From: JBMYQA01 sp049600855
GTDB taxonomy: Bacteria > Bacteroidota > Bacteroidia > Cytophagales > Flammeovirgaceae
Length of the DNA: 6,156 nt
Assembly (NCBI GenBank): GCA_049600855.1
Contig: JBMYQA010000338.1
Span: forward strand, 1-6,156
Direction: 5' to 3'
Both the position numbers and the translations under genes were made by a program. Under the pieces are notes generated by a model. The model had not been told where the DNA came from. It ran no database searches and saw only the letters and a list, made by a program, of their open reading frames with translations. Below are positions 1 through 6,156 of this stretch, piece by piece. Numbering within the stretch: position 1 is the stretch's first letter; every line of letters starts with the position of its first letter.

Positions 1-1
1 A

Positions 2-115
2 GGAAACTTGCAACCATTGAGTCAAAGCGTTGAAACGTTGACTAGCATAATTTATATGTTTGATTATCAGAATCTTGCAAAACCATCGGGTAGAGTACTA
101 AAAACTACTCGTTAG
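2..115 (+). CDS. Possible 3' end of an unidentified upstream gene (partial)
   Basis: Reading frame 2 is open from the window edge for 37 codons and ends at TAG (113-115). The predicted tail includes the stretch ETLTSIIYMFDYQNLAKPSG and finishes KTTR. The amino-acid mix looks protein-like, and the other two forward frames close by base 33. I do not recognise the family and cannot assign a function. An open run this short can occur by chance in AT-rich DNA, so the call rests only on frame openness and composition. If real, about 100 bases separate it from the next gene, with no clear terminator between them. Confidence 0.3.
   Translation, partial: GNLQPLSQSVETLTSIIYMFDYQNLAKPSGRVLKTTR
21..42 (+). 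repeat. Short imperfect inverted repeat (hairpin)
   Basis: GTCAA (21-25) plus CGT (28-30) pair with ACG (35-37) plus TTGAC (38-42). This gives 8 base pairs with a two-base AG bulge on the left arm and a TGAA loop. No T-tract follows, so it is not a standard intrinsic terminator. It lies inside the possible coding tail at 2-115, which argues against a regulatory role. It may be chance. Confidence 0.25.
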
Positions 116-214
116 ATATGTTTAAACAGATTTTTTTAAAAACCATCCCAATTCTCAACAAAAATTTTAATATTCCATTTCATGTATATTTTCTCAGCTC
201 CTTAAGCTACCCCT

Positions 215-718
215 ATGATTTTCACAGAAATAGACGATTTTCTCAATTATTTTGAAAAAGTAAGAAAACGCACCAAACGAATTATCAAATGCATTCCGCC
301 GCAACAGGTTGATTGGACTTACCAAGAAGGAAAATTCACTTTTGGCGATCTCATTCGTCATTTGGCAACCATTGAGCGCTACATGTATGCTGAAAATGCA
401 CAGTTTAAACCAAGCCTTTATGCAGGATGCGGAAAAGATTTGGCTGCTAGTTATGAGGATTCTATTGCCTTTATGGATCAACTCCATGACGAATCAATGG
501 CCATCTTCAAACAAATTACGTCAGAGCAATTGCAACAAAAATGTACCACACCTGGCGGCACTCCAATTACCTTGTGGAAATGGCTACGACTCATGGCCGA
601 GCACGAGATTCATCATCGTGGACAAATCTACCTATACCTCTCCTTGTTAGACATCCCAACCCCGCCACTTTATGGCATGACTGCTGAAGAAGTTGAAGCA
701 GCCCGAGGCAATACTTAA
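215..718 (+). CDS. DinB/YfiT-like putative metal-dependent enzyme
   Basis: The 167-residue protein has the length and pattern of the DinB superfamily, four-helix-bundle proteins that usually hold a divalent metal with three histidines. The likely ligands are visible: H49 in an IRHLATIER helix, and H130 and H134 in the C-terminal EHEIHHRGQIYLYL helix, where HxxxH followed by RGQ is characteristic. The ending PPLYG is also common in the family. Members include thiol-dependent S-transferases and many proteins of unknown substrate, so the reaction here is not known. There is no signal peptide, so it is probably cytoplasmic. The start is well fixed: an in-frame TAA at 203-205 lies just upstream and no other in-frame start intervenes. 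No Shine-Dalgarno is seen. It is flanked by non-coding gaps and probably transcribed alone. It is unrelated to E. coli DNA polymerase IV, which shares the name DinB, so no symbol is given. Confidence 0.9.
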   Translation: MIFTEIDDFLNYFEKVRKRTKRIIKCIPPQQVDWTYQEGKFTFGDLIRHLATIERYMYAENAQFKPSLYAGCGKDLAASYEDSIAFMDQLHDESMAIFKQITSEQLQQKCTTPGGTPITLWKWLRLMAEHEIHHRGQIYLYLSLLDIPTPPLYGMTAEEVEAARGNT

Positions 719-740
719 GTAAGCATGAATACCTGCTTAC
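719..740 (+). other. Weak hairpin just after the DinB-family gene
   Basis: GTAAGCA (719-725) pairs perfectly with TGCTTAC (734-740) around an 8-base loop, starting on the base after the stop codon. Its position suggests a 3'-end structure, but no T-tract follows (the next bases are AAGGTAAG). It could stabilise the transcript end or assist termination, or be chance. The rest of the gap to base 910 shows nothing else that I can support. Confidence 0.35.
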
Positions 741-910
741 AAGGTAAGAACTTAATCTCTCAAACGGCTGTTTGGATAAAATCAACTCAATGCTATATTG
801 CATCGCAGAAGATGAAGCCACTTGGCTTGGGACAAAACATCTCCCCATGAGGTTATCTAAAGTTTGTACTTTTAAACAACCTCTTTATAAACCTTGTAAA
901 TCATATAGAA

Positions 911-1723
911 ATGAGTATTCAAAAGATCATCGAAAGTGCTTGGGATAATCGAGAGTTATTAAATGAAAAAGAAACCATTCAGGCAGTAGAACATGTAGTT
1001 GCAGAGTTAGATCAGGGTAAATTGCGCGTAGCAAGTCCTTCTGACAATGGCTGGACTGTGAATGAGTGGATTAAGAAAGCGGTTATCCTGTATTTCCCGC
1101 TCCAATCCATGGAAACCATCAAAGTGGGCCCTTTTGAATTTCATGATAAAATCAAATTAAAGGGTGATTACCAAGAAAAAGGCGTTCGTGTGGTGCCTCA
1201 TGCCATTGCGCGTTATGGCTCTTTTGTAAATAAAGGGGTGATTATGATGCCTTCATATGTCAACATTGGCGCTTATGTAGACTCTGGTACCATGGTGGAT
1301 ACTTGGGCAACGGTGGGTAGTTGTGCACAAGTAGGGAAAAATGTACACCTCAGTGGTGGTGTTGGAATTGGCGGAGTATTAGAACCCGTACAAGCTGCTC
1401 CTGTGATTATTGAAGATGGAGCTTTTATTGGTTCCCGTTGCATTTTAGTGGAAGGATTACGGGTTGGTAAAGAGGCGGTATTAGGCGCAAATGTAACCAT
1501 TACGGCTAGCTCTAAAATCATTGATGTTACGGGTGATGAGCCTGTAGAACACAAAGGATATGTTCCTGAACGCTCCGTAGTGATTCCAGGGAGCTACACG
1601 AAAAAATTCTCCGCAGGGGAATACAATGTTGGTTGCGCGCTCATTATAGGTAAAAGAAAAGCAAGTACCGACTTAAAAACCTCTTTAAACGATGCATTAA
1701 GAGAAAATAATGTAGCGGTTTAA
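911..1723 (+). CDS. dapD: 2,3,4,5-tetrahydropyridine-2,6-dicarboxylate N-succinyltransferase
   Basis: DapD transfers succinyl from succinyl-CoA to tetrahydrodipicolinate. This commits the cell to the succinylase branch of meso-diaminopimelate and lysine synthesis, which feeds peptidoglycan and protein. The 270 residues match the usual size (E. coli about 274). An N-terminal helical region (about 1-85) leads into a left-handed beta-helix of hexapeptide repeats (about 95-225). Conserved stretches are VPHAIAR (95-101), MMPSYVNIGAYV (112-123), MVDTWATVGSCAQVG (128-142) and HLSGGVGIGGVLEP (146-159). The C-terminal TDLKTSLNDALR helix (253-264) is also typical. Family members are cytoplasmic trimers. 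An in-frame TGA at 848-850 and the lack of another ATG after it support the start. No Shine-Dalgarno is evident. A strong terminator follows, and other dap genes are absent nearby, so it looks monocistronic. The presence of DapD implies dapC/dapE-type partners elsewhere in the genome (inference). Confidence 0.97.
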   Translation: MSIQKIIESAWDNRELLNEKETIQAVEHVVAELDQGKLRVASPSDNGWTVNEWIKKAVILYFPLQSMETIKVGPFEFHDKIKLKGDYQEKGVRVVPHAIARYGSFVNKGVIMMPSYVNIGAYVDSGTMVDTWATVGSCAQVGKNVHLSGGVGIGGVLEPVQAAPVIIEDGAFIGSRCILVEGLRVGKEAVLGANVTITASSKIIDVTGDEPVEHKGYVPERSVVIPGSYTKKFSAGEYNVGCALIIGKRKASTDLKTSLNDALRENNVAV

Positions 1724-1747
1724 AACAAGCCTATTTTTTCAAAAGTT

Positions 1748-1778
1748 AAGCTAGATCATACACCGATCTAGCTTTTTT
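1748..1778 (+). terminator. Intrinsic terminator of dapD
   Basis: AAGCTAGATC (1748-1757) and GATCTAGCTT (1765-1774) form a perfect 10-bp stem around a 7-base loop. The right arm runs directly into a T6 tract (1773-1778). It lies 24 bases after the dapD stop. This is a standard Rho-independent terminator for + strand transcription. The opposite strand lacks a comparable T-run, so it should act in one direction. It separates dapD from the MuiA-like gene, which must then have its own promoter in about 1779-1866. Confidence 0.88.
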
Positions 1779-1866
1779 ATTTGTCGAAATTTTGTCCATT
1801 CACCAAGCATCAATTGTCAAAAAATAGACTTACACAACTATTTTCTCATACCAAACCTATAGATCT

Positions 1867-3747
1867 ATGAAAAAGTCATTACTCATTGCACTATTTCTGT
1901 TTACTTCATCCATCACTTGGGCCGATCCCAAATCGGTCACCTCTACCGTTAAAGAAGTCACTGTATTTTTAAAAGGCGCACAAGTGACTCGAAAAGCGAC
2001 AACAACTATTTCTTCAGGAAACAGCGAATTAGTTTTTACAGATTTGCCTGCATCTATCGATCCCCAAAGCCTCCAATTCAAATCAGAAGGCAAGTTTAAA
2101 GTGCTTTCAGTAGAACATAAGCTTGACTATTTTACTGGAGAAGTTCCTGAATCTGAAGTTTCTAAATTGCGAGAAGAAGTAAAAAAGCTTCGCTTGAAAC
2201 ACCGTAGACAAAACGAGCTGCTCGATGTTTACAAAAAGGAAGAAGAACTCATTTTAGCTAACAAAAAGCTTGGCAGTCAGCAAACGGGAGTACAACTCAG
2301 CGAATTGCGAGCTACCGCAGATTTTTATCGCGAGCGCCTAACGGACCTTAAAGTAAAAGCCCTTGACATCACCATCGTGCTTGAAGAAATTACTGCTGAA
2401 ATCAACAAGTATGAACAACAAATTCGCAGCTTAAACTCGCCAGAAAAGAAGTCTACGAGCCAAGTGAAAGTTGTTATTTCATCCAAAGTCAATACTTCTG
2501 GAAAGTTCACCATTAGTTATTGGGTAGCCAATGCAGGTTGGAAGCCGAGTTATGATTTACGTGTTGAAAGCATTAAACAACCACTTAATTTGGTTTATAA
2601 AGCCAATGTTCATCAAAATACGGGCGAAGATTGGAAAAGTGTCAAGCTAAAGCTCTCCTCTGGAAATCCAGTAGAAGGCGGTACCGCTCCTGAATTAAAT
2701 ACTTGGTTTTTAAATGTAGAACCCAAAGTGTATACGCAAACACAAGGTCGTATCAGTGGGTATTCTAATTATCAAAACTATGCTAAAAATTACGATTATA
2801 CTCGCATGAAAACCGTTACGGGAGTTTTAATGGATGAAGCAGGAAATGCTTTACCTCGTGCAACCGTATTACTTAAAGGTACTACCTCAGGGACAGTAAC
2901 AAATATTGATGGTCGATATTCACTCAATGTCCCTGCTAATGCTGTTTTGGTTTTTGGGTATGTTGGTTATAATAGTGTTGAAACACTTGTAGGCTCACAA
3001 AGCTACATTAGCGTACGTTTACAGCCTGATGTCGTACTTGAGGAAGTTGTAGTGACTGGAGTTGGAGGCAAAAAGCCAATCCGAAAAGAAAAGCAAGTAC
3101 CTGATGTAAAGCCCATTTTAGCCATTAAAGAAGTAAAGCAAACCAATGTTGAGTTTACCATAGACGAATTATACACACTCCTATCTGATGGACAAAAGAA
3201 GATGGTAGAAATGAGCGAACATGAGTTACCTGCCGACTACAGCTACTATTGCGTACCTAAATTGGATTTAGATGCCTTCTTAACCGCGCGAGTTTCAGGT
3301 TGGGAAGAACACAATTTACTTGATGGCGAAGCAAACCTATTCTTTGAAGGCGCATATCTGGGCAAAACCCAACTGGATTTAGAAAATACCAATGACACGC
3401 TTGATATTTCATTAGGTCGAGATAAAAGTATCATTGTGACTCGCACTAAACTCAAAGATTATGGTCAAAAGCAGACCATTGGAGGGAATCAAAAAGAAAC
3501 ACGTTCGTGGGAAATTGCTGTTAGAAATACCAAAAGACAGGAAGTTAAGCTAAAGTTAGTTGATCAATTCCCCATTTCTACCGCAAAAGCCATAGAAGTG
3601 GAACAAGTCGATAAAAGTGGTGGTAAAGTTAATGAAACGACAGGAGAAGTAGTTTGGGATTTAAAACTTAAAGCAACCACTACCGTAAAAAAACAACTCA
3701 AATATTGGGTAAAATACTCCAAAAAAGATGTGGTCATTTTAGAATAA
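1867..3747 (+). CDS. MuiA-like secreted protein (DUF4140/DUF4139) with inserted SusC-like regulatory domain
   Basis: The 626-residue protein starts with a signal peptide (KK, then LLIALFLF, probable cut after TWA at residue 19), so it is exported. There is no lipobox cysteine. Residues about 25-95 match the DUF4140 N-domain (VTVFLKGAQVTRKA). A charged coiled coil spans about 96-190. The DUF4139 domain starts near 215, with ISYWVANAGWKPSYDLRV and NTGEDW (251-256), and resumes at about 425 through the C-terminus (LPADYSYYCVPKLD; DGEANLFFEGAYLGKTQLD). Between them sits a carboxypeptidase-regulatory-like beta domain (about 317-388) and LEEVVVTG (391-398). The family is called 'mucoidy inhibitor MuiA', but its biochemical role is not established. 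No outer-membrane barrel or plug is present. An in-frame TAG at 1825-1827 and the signal peptide support the start. The gene lies between a terminator and an inverted repeat, so it is probably a single-gene unit. Confidence 0.88.
   Translation: MKKSLLIALFLFTSSITWADPKSVTSTVKEVTVFLKGAQVTRKATTTISSGNSELVFTDLPASIDPQSLQFKSEGKFKVLSVEHKLDYFTGEVPESEVSKLREEVKKLRLKHRRQNELLDVYKKEEELILANKKLGSQQTGVQLSELRATADFYRERLTDLKVKALDITIVLEEITAEINKYEQQIRSLNSPEKKSTSQVKVVISSKVNTSGKFTISYWVANAGWKPSYDLRVESIKQPLNLVYKANVHQNTGEDWKSVKLKLSSGNPVEGGTAPELNTWFLNVEPKVYTQTQGRISGYSNYQNYAKNYDYTRMKTVTGVLMDEAGNALPRATVLLKGTTSGTVTNIDGRYSLNVPANAVLVFGYVGYNSVETLVGSQSYISVRLQPDVVLEEVVVTGVGGKKPIRKEKQVPDVKPILAIKEVKQTNVEFTIDELYTLLSDGQKKMVEMSEHELPADYSYYCVPKLDLDAFLTARVSGWEEHNLLDGEANLFFEGAYLGKTQLDLENTNDTLDISLGRDKSIIVTRTKLKDYGQKQTIGGNQKETRSWEIAVRNTKRQEVKLKLVDQFPISTAKAIEVEQVDKSGGKVNETTGEVVWDLKLKATTTVKKQLKYWVKYSKKDVVILE
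2815..3060 (+). other. Carboxypeptidase-regulatory-like domain plus TonB-box-like motif inside the MuiA-like gene
   Basis: Residues 317-398 of the MuiA-like protein read as the beta-sandwich found at the N-terminus of SusC/RagA-type TonB-dependent transporters. VTGVLMDEAGNALPRATVLL is followed by GTTSGTVTNIDGRYSLNVP, then FGYVGYNSVE and a final ISVRLQP strand. LEEVVVTG (391-398) follows, the form usual at the SusC TonB box. A basic, proline-containing linker (KKPIRKEKQVPDVKP) leads back into DUF4139. The reading frame is continuous through both borders, so this is a true in-frame domain and not an assembly junction visible as a frameshift. Whether the motif contacts TonB is unknown. Confidence 0.85.
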
Positions 3748-3760
3748 TACAGCAGATGAT

Positions 3761-3805
3761 TATACTGCTCACTTGAGTAATTTTTTTGAAAAAGTGAGCA
3801 GTATA
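3761..3805. repeat. Perfect 14-bp inverted repeat downstream of the MuiA-like gene
   Basis: TATACTGCTCACTT (3761-3774) pairs perfectly with AAGTGAGCAGTATA (3792-3805) around a 17-base loop that contains T7 (3781-3787). It starts 13 bases after the stop codon. The T-run is inside the loop and not after the stem, so the full hairpin is not a standard terminator on either strand. Within the left arm and loop, TGCTC (3766-3770) can instead pair with GAGTA (3775-3779, one G-T wobble), followed by A and T7. That smaller structure is terminator-like. A 3'-end role for the MuiA-like transcript is the simplest reading. The rest of the gap to mutL (3806-3983) is AT-rich, with no gene I can support. Confidence 0.75.
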
Positions 3806-3983
3806 TGAATCAAAAATTGCCTAAACAAGAATACTTTTAAAAGCTTTTCCGTCTGAAGTCTCACTTCTATGAATTTTATTCTTTTTTAGCGTGGTTTTTG
3901 CTTTATTTGCTTAGGGTTTAACGATCCTAAAGTTCTATCCATACGGAAGATCGGCTCTCTTAGCAAAAAGTAAAAAAGCGCGA

Positions 3984-5867
3984 ATGCAGGATGTTATCAA
4001 TTTATTGCCTGAATCTTTAGCAAATCAGATTGCAGCTGGTGAGGTGGTACAACGCCCTGCATCTGCTGTAAAAGAGTTGTTGGAAAACGCCATTGATGCA
4101 CAAGCTACTCACATTCAGCTTGTTGTAAAGGATGCGGGCAAAACACTCATTCAGGTAATTGATAATGGTAAAGGGATGTCTGAAACCGATGCCCGTATGT
4201 CCTTTGAGCGACATGCTACCTCCAAAATCGCTAGTACAGACGATCTTTTTTCGATTCATACATTTGGATTTAGAGGCGAAGCTCTTGCTTCCATTGCTGC
4301 TGTAGCACAAGTAGACCTCAAAACCAAACGCCCTACCGATGAAATGGGCACCCACATTTGCATTGAAGGTTCAGAAGTTAAAAGTCAGGAACCTATTGTT
4401 TGTCAAAATGGCACTTCACTCAGCATTAAAAACTTATTCTTCAACGTTCCCGCTCGAAGAAACTTCTTAAAATCAAACCCTGTAGAGCTCAAATACATTG
4501 TGGAAGAATTTCAGCGCGTTGCCTTGTGCAATCCTGATATTCACATGAGCATGCATCAGAATAATTTAGAAACCTTCAACTTAAGTCCAGGTAATCTCCC
4601 CAAACGCATCGTTGGCATCTTTGGGAAAAGCTATCAAGAGCATATTTTGGCTTGTGAGGAAGAAGTACAACACATCAAAGTCTCTGGGTATGTAGGTAAA
4701 CCAGAAGCAGCAAAGAAAACACGAGGAGAACAATTCTTCTTTGCCAATGGCCGTTTTATCAAACATCACTACTTGCACCATGCGGTAATGAATGCCTACG
4801 AAGGCTTGTTACAAGATGGCACTTTCCCTTTTTATTTGATTAACATTGAGATTGATCCCAAACACATCGACGTAAATGTACATCCTACAAAGACAGAGGT
4901 GAAGTTCGATGATGAACGTACCGTTTATGCCATTGTCCGAGCAGCGGTTAAACAAGCATTAGCCAAAAATGGAGCCGTTCCTTCACTCGATTTTGATATG
5001 AATGTCAACTTTGGTCAGCTAGATAGCACGCCATTAAAATCCACCTCCGAAAGTACAAGTTTTGGATCAAAACCAGCAAGCTTTAACAGCAATCCGCTTT
5101 ATGCGAAACAAGAACAGAATTTAAAGCACTGGGAAAAGTTATACAATCCATTAAATAACGGGGAAACCAACCAAGAAACAGCTTGGGAATTCCCTGAGCT
5201 TCCTGATAACACACCCGAAGAAAAATCCGCTGAAATTACCTTTAGCAGTGCCGCCAATGAGCTATCAGATGTTTCTGGTACAGAACATCGTGTAAGCGAT
5301 AAAAAATCCTCGGTTGTTCAAATTCGAAATCGCTACATTTTATCTCAAGTAAAATCTGGTTTAATGCTCATCGACCAAGAGGCAGCGATGGAACGTATTT
5401 TATTCGAACGCTTCCTGTCAAATATTGAGCATGCGTCACTTGGTGCTTCTCAACAATTACTCTTTCCAAGAACAATTCAGCTTGCTCCTGCTGATTTTAC
5501 CCTCATGATTGAGCTAAAATCAGAAATTAAGAGTTTAGGGTTTTTAATTGAAGAGTTTGGAAACAATGCCATTATTGTCAATGGCATTCCTGTAGATGTG
5601 GCTGGGGTTGATGAAAAAGAAATGTTGGAGTCCTTTATTGAACAGTTCAAAATCAATAAAACGGAAATTAGCGTTTCTAATCAAGAAAATGCAGCCAGAG
5701 CAATGGCTAAAAGAACAGCCAGTCAGTCGGCACAATCGTTAGACGAGCGCGAAATGAAAGCCCTTATCGAACAGCTTTTTACTTGCTCTAATCCAAATTA
5801 CTCGCCTAGTGGAAAAAAGACTATCGCGATGATGAATATGGATGATATTGAACGATTGTTCAACTAA
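3984..5867 (+). CDS. mutL: DNA mismatch repair protein MutL
   Basis: MutL is the ATPase that links MutS mismatch recognition to strand removal, acting in the cytoplasm as a dimer. At 627 residues it has normal length. The N-terminal GHKL ATPase shows LANQIAAGEVVQRPAS (12-27), ELLENAIDA (31-39, with E31 and N35 aligning to catalytic E29 and ligand N33 of E. coli), DNGKGM (60-65), TSKI (79-82) and the signature GFRGEAL (95-101). VPARRNFL (155-162) and DVNVHPTKTEVKF (296-308) follow. A polar linker spans about 335-440, and the C-terminal dimerisation domain covers about 441-627. QQLLFP (490-495) fits the beta-clamp-binding motif. The endonuclease motif DQHAxxE is altered to DQEAAME (464-470), and the C-terminal CPHGRP motif is SPSGKK (607-612). 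The ATG at 3984 gives the usual N-terminus. No Shine-Dalgarno is seen. The next gene starts 73 bases downstream with no visible terminator between. Confidence 0.97.
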   Translation: MQDVINLLPESLANQIAAGEVVQRPASAVKELLENAIDAQATHIQLVVKDAGKTLIQVIDNGKGMSETDARMSFERHATSKIASTDDLFSIHTFGFRGEALASIAAVAQVDLKTKRPTDEMGTHICIEGSEVKSQEPIVCQNGTSLSIKNLFFNVPARRNFLKSNPVELKYIVEEFQRVALCNPDIHMSMHQNNLETFNLSPGNLPKRIVGIFGKSYQEHILACEEEVQHIKVSGYVGKPEAAKKTRGEQFFFANGRFIKHHYLHHAVMNAYEGLLQDGTFPFYLINIEIDPKHIDVNVHPTKTEVKFDDERTVYAIVRAAVKQALAKNGAVPSLDFDMNVNFGQLDSTPLKSTSESTSFGSKPASFNSNPLYAKQEQNLKHWEKLYNPLNNGETNQETAWEFPELPDNTPEEKSAEITFSSAANELSDVSGTEHRVSDKKSSVVQIRNRYILSQVKSGLMLIDQEAAMERILFERFLSNIEHASLGASQQLLFPRTIQLAPADFTLMIELKSEIKSLGFLIEEFGNNAIIVNGIPVDVAGVDEKEMLESFIEQFKINKTEISVSNQENAARAMAKRTASQSAQSLDEREMKALIEQLFTCSNPNYSPSGKKTIAMMNMDDIERLFN

Positions 5868-5940
5868 AGCTCCAAATTATTCCCAAAATACATTAATTTA
5901 GTAAAATCATTCATTCCACATTCTCTAAACGTGAACAATC

Positions 5941-6156
5941 ATGAAGGGGCCATTCAAACTTATTGCCATTATCGCTACCAGCTTTTTCTTCATTGTAGGA
6001 GGGCTTTTTATTGTTTGGATTGTGTTTTTCGACAGTAATAGCTATGTGAATCAAAAAAAGCAGAAAGCCCATTATGAAGAACTCCAAGAGCAAAAGGAAT
6101 TTTATGAGAAGGAAATTGCGAAACTGAAAGAATCTCAACATCATATTGAACAAGAT
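5941..6156 (+). CDS. DivIC/FtsB-type septum formation initiator (3' end beyond window)
   Basis: The first 72 residues are present and the frame runs off the window edge. A short cytoplasmic N-terminus leads into one membrane segment (about 5-30, rich in I, F, V and G), then FFDSNSYVNQ (29-38). A charged heptad-rich coiled coil follows (from about 38), with EELQEQKEFYEKEIAKLKE near its centre. The order of membrane helix, WxxFFDxN and coiled coil fits Bacteroidota FtsB/DivIC proteins. These are bitopic divisome subunits that bind FtsL/FtsQ-type partners at the septum. The remaining 30 or so residues expected for the family lie outside the window. The ATG at 5941 places the membrane helix close to the N-terminus, as usual. 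The gap to mutL has no terminator, so read-through from mutL is plausible. A different short membrane coiled-coil protein remains possible. Confidence 0.8.
   Translation, partial: MKGPFKLIAIIATSFFFIVGGLFIVWIVFFDSNSYVNQKKQKAHYEELQEQKEFYEKEIAKLKESQHHIEQD

Noticed and set aside
185..192. TATATTTT as a -7 element for the DinB-family gene
   Set aside because: It matches TAnnTTT, but there is no TTTG at the expected distance upstream, so it is unsupported in AT-rich DNA.
591..848. 85-codon open frame on the - strand extending into the gap after the DinB-family gene
   Set aside because: Half of it is antisense to the well-supported DinB-family gene. The product (Cys- and Ser-rich, no recognisable motif) does not look like a protein family.
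863..896. Bacteroidota-type promoter (TTTG ... TAnnTTTG) upstream of dapD
   Set aside because: TTTG at 863-866 has a plausible spacing to a TATAAACCTTG stretch, but the -7 match is poor. TACTTTTA (867-874) is a better -7 but lacks a matching -33.
748..948. Open + strand frame of 66 codons in the 719-910 gap, with an ATG at 790
   Set aside because: It runs into the start of dapD in another frame, has no recognisable motif, and is within chance length for this composition.
1814..1846. Promoter candidate TTG ... TATTTTCT before the MuiA-like gene
   Set aside because: A promoter is expected here because a terminator lies upstream, but both elements match the consensus only partly.
1867..3747. 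SusC-like TonB-dependent transporter
   Set aside because: The LEEVVVTG motif invites this label, but there is no plug or beta-barrel, and the flanking sequence is clearly DUF4140/DUF4139.
3897..3935. Promoter candidate upstream of mutL (TTTG at 3897-3900 or 3906-3909 with TAAAGTTC at 3928-3935)
   Set aside because: The -7 element has two mismatches, and T-rich DNA gives many TTTG hits, so no single site can be chosen.
3922..3953. CGATC/GATCG inverted repeat in the mutL leader as a riboswitch or operator
   Set aside because: It is only a 5-bp stem around a 22-base loop, with no known riboswitch core recognisable.
4017..4355. 112-codon open frame on the - strand inside mutL
   Set aside because: It is fully antisense to the conserved ATPase domain of mutL and resembles no protein.
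5911..6153. 80-codon open frame on the - strand at the right edge
   Set aside because: It is antisense to the divIC/ftsB-type gene. Its hydrophobic look mirrors the membrane helix and lysine-rich coiled coil on the + strand.

Overview
The window looks like an ordinary chromosomal housekeeping segment from a member of the Bacteroidota. The clearest signs are a SusC-type LEEVVVTG motif behind a carboxypeptidase-like regulatory domain, a DivIC/FtsB protein with a WxxFFDxN signature, AT-rich gaps, and start codons without obvious Shine-Dalgarno sequences. I cannot place it below phylum level. All supported genes lie on the + strand.

Layout. Bases 1-214 hold a possible 3' end of an unidentified gene (stop at 113-115) and a short AT-rich leader. 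Then come a DinB/YfiT-like putative metal-dependent enzyme (215-718), a 192-base gap with a weak hairpin, and dapD (911-1723), the succinyltransferase of lysine/meso-diaminopimelate synthesis, closed by a clear intrinsic terminator (1748-1778). Next is a secreted 626-residue MuiA-like protein of the DUF4140/DUF4139 type (1867-3747). It carries a SusC-like regulatory domain and TonB-box-like motif spliced into its middle. After it lies a perfect 14-bp inverted repeat (3761-3805). mutL (3984-5867) encodes the mismatch-repair ATPase. The window ends inside a divIC/ftsB-type septation gene (5941 to the edge).

The genes do not form one pathway. dapD supplies a peptidoglycan precursor and DivIC acts at the septum, so both relate to the cell wall, but the terminator and the gaps suggest several independent transcription units. 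Only mutL and divIC (73-base gap, no visible terminator) look plausibly co-transcribed.

I found no CRISPR array, RNA gene, insertion sequence, phage gene or evident new system. The points most worth a second look are the domain insertion in the MuiA-like protein, the altered endonuclease motif in MutL, and the structured intergenic repeat between those two genes.
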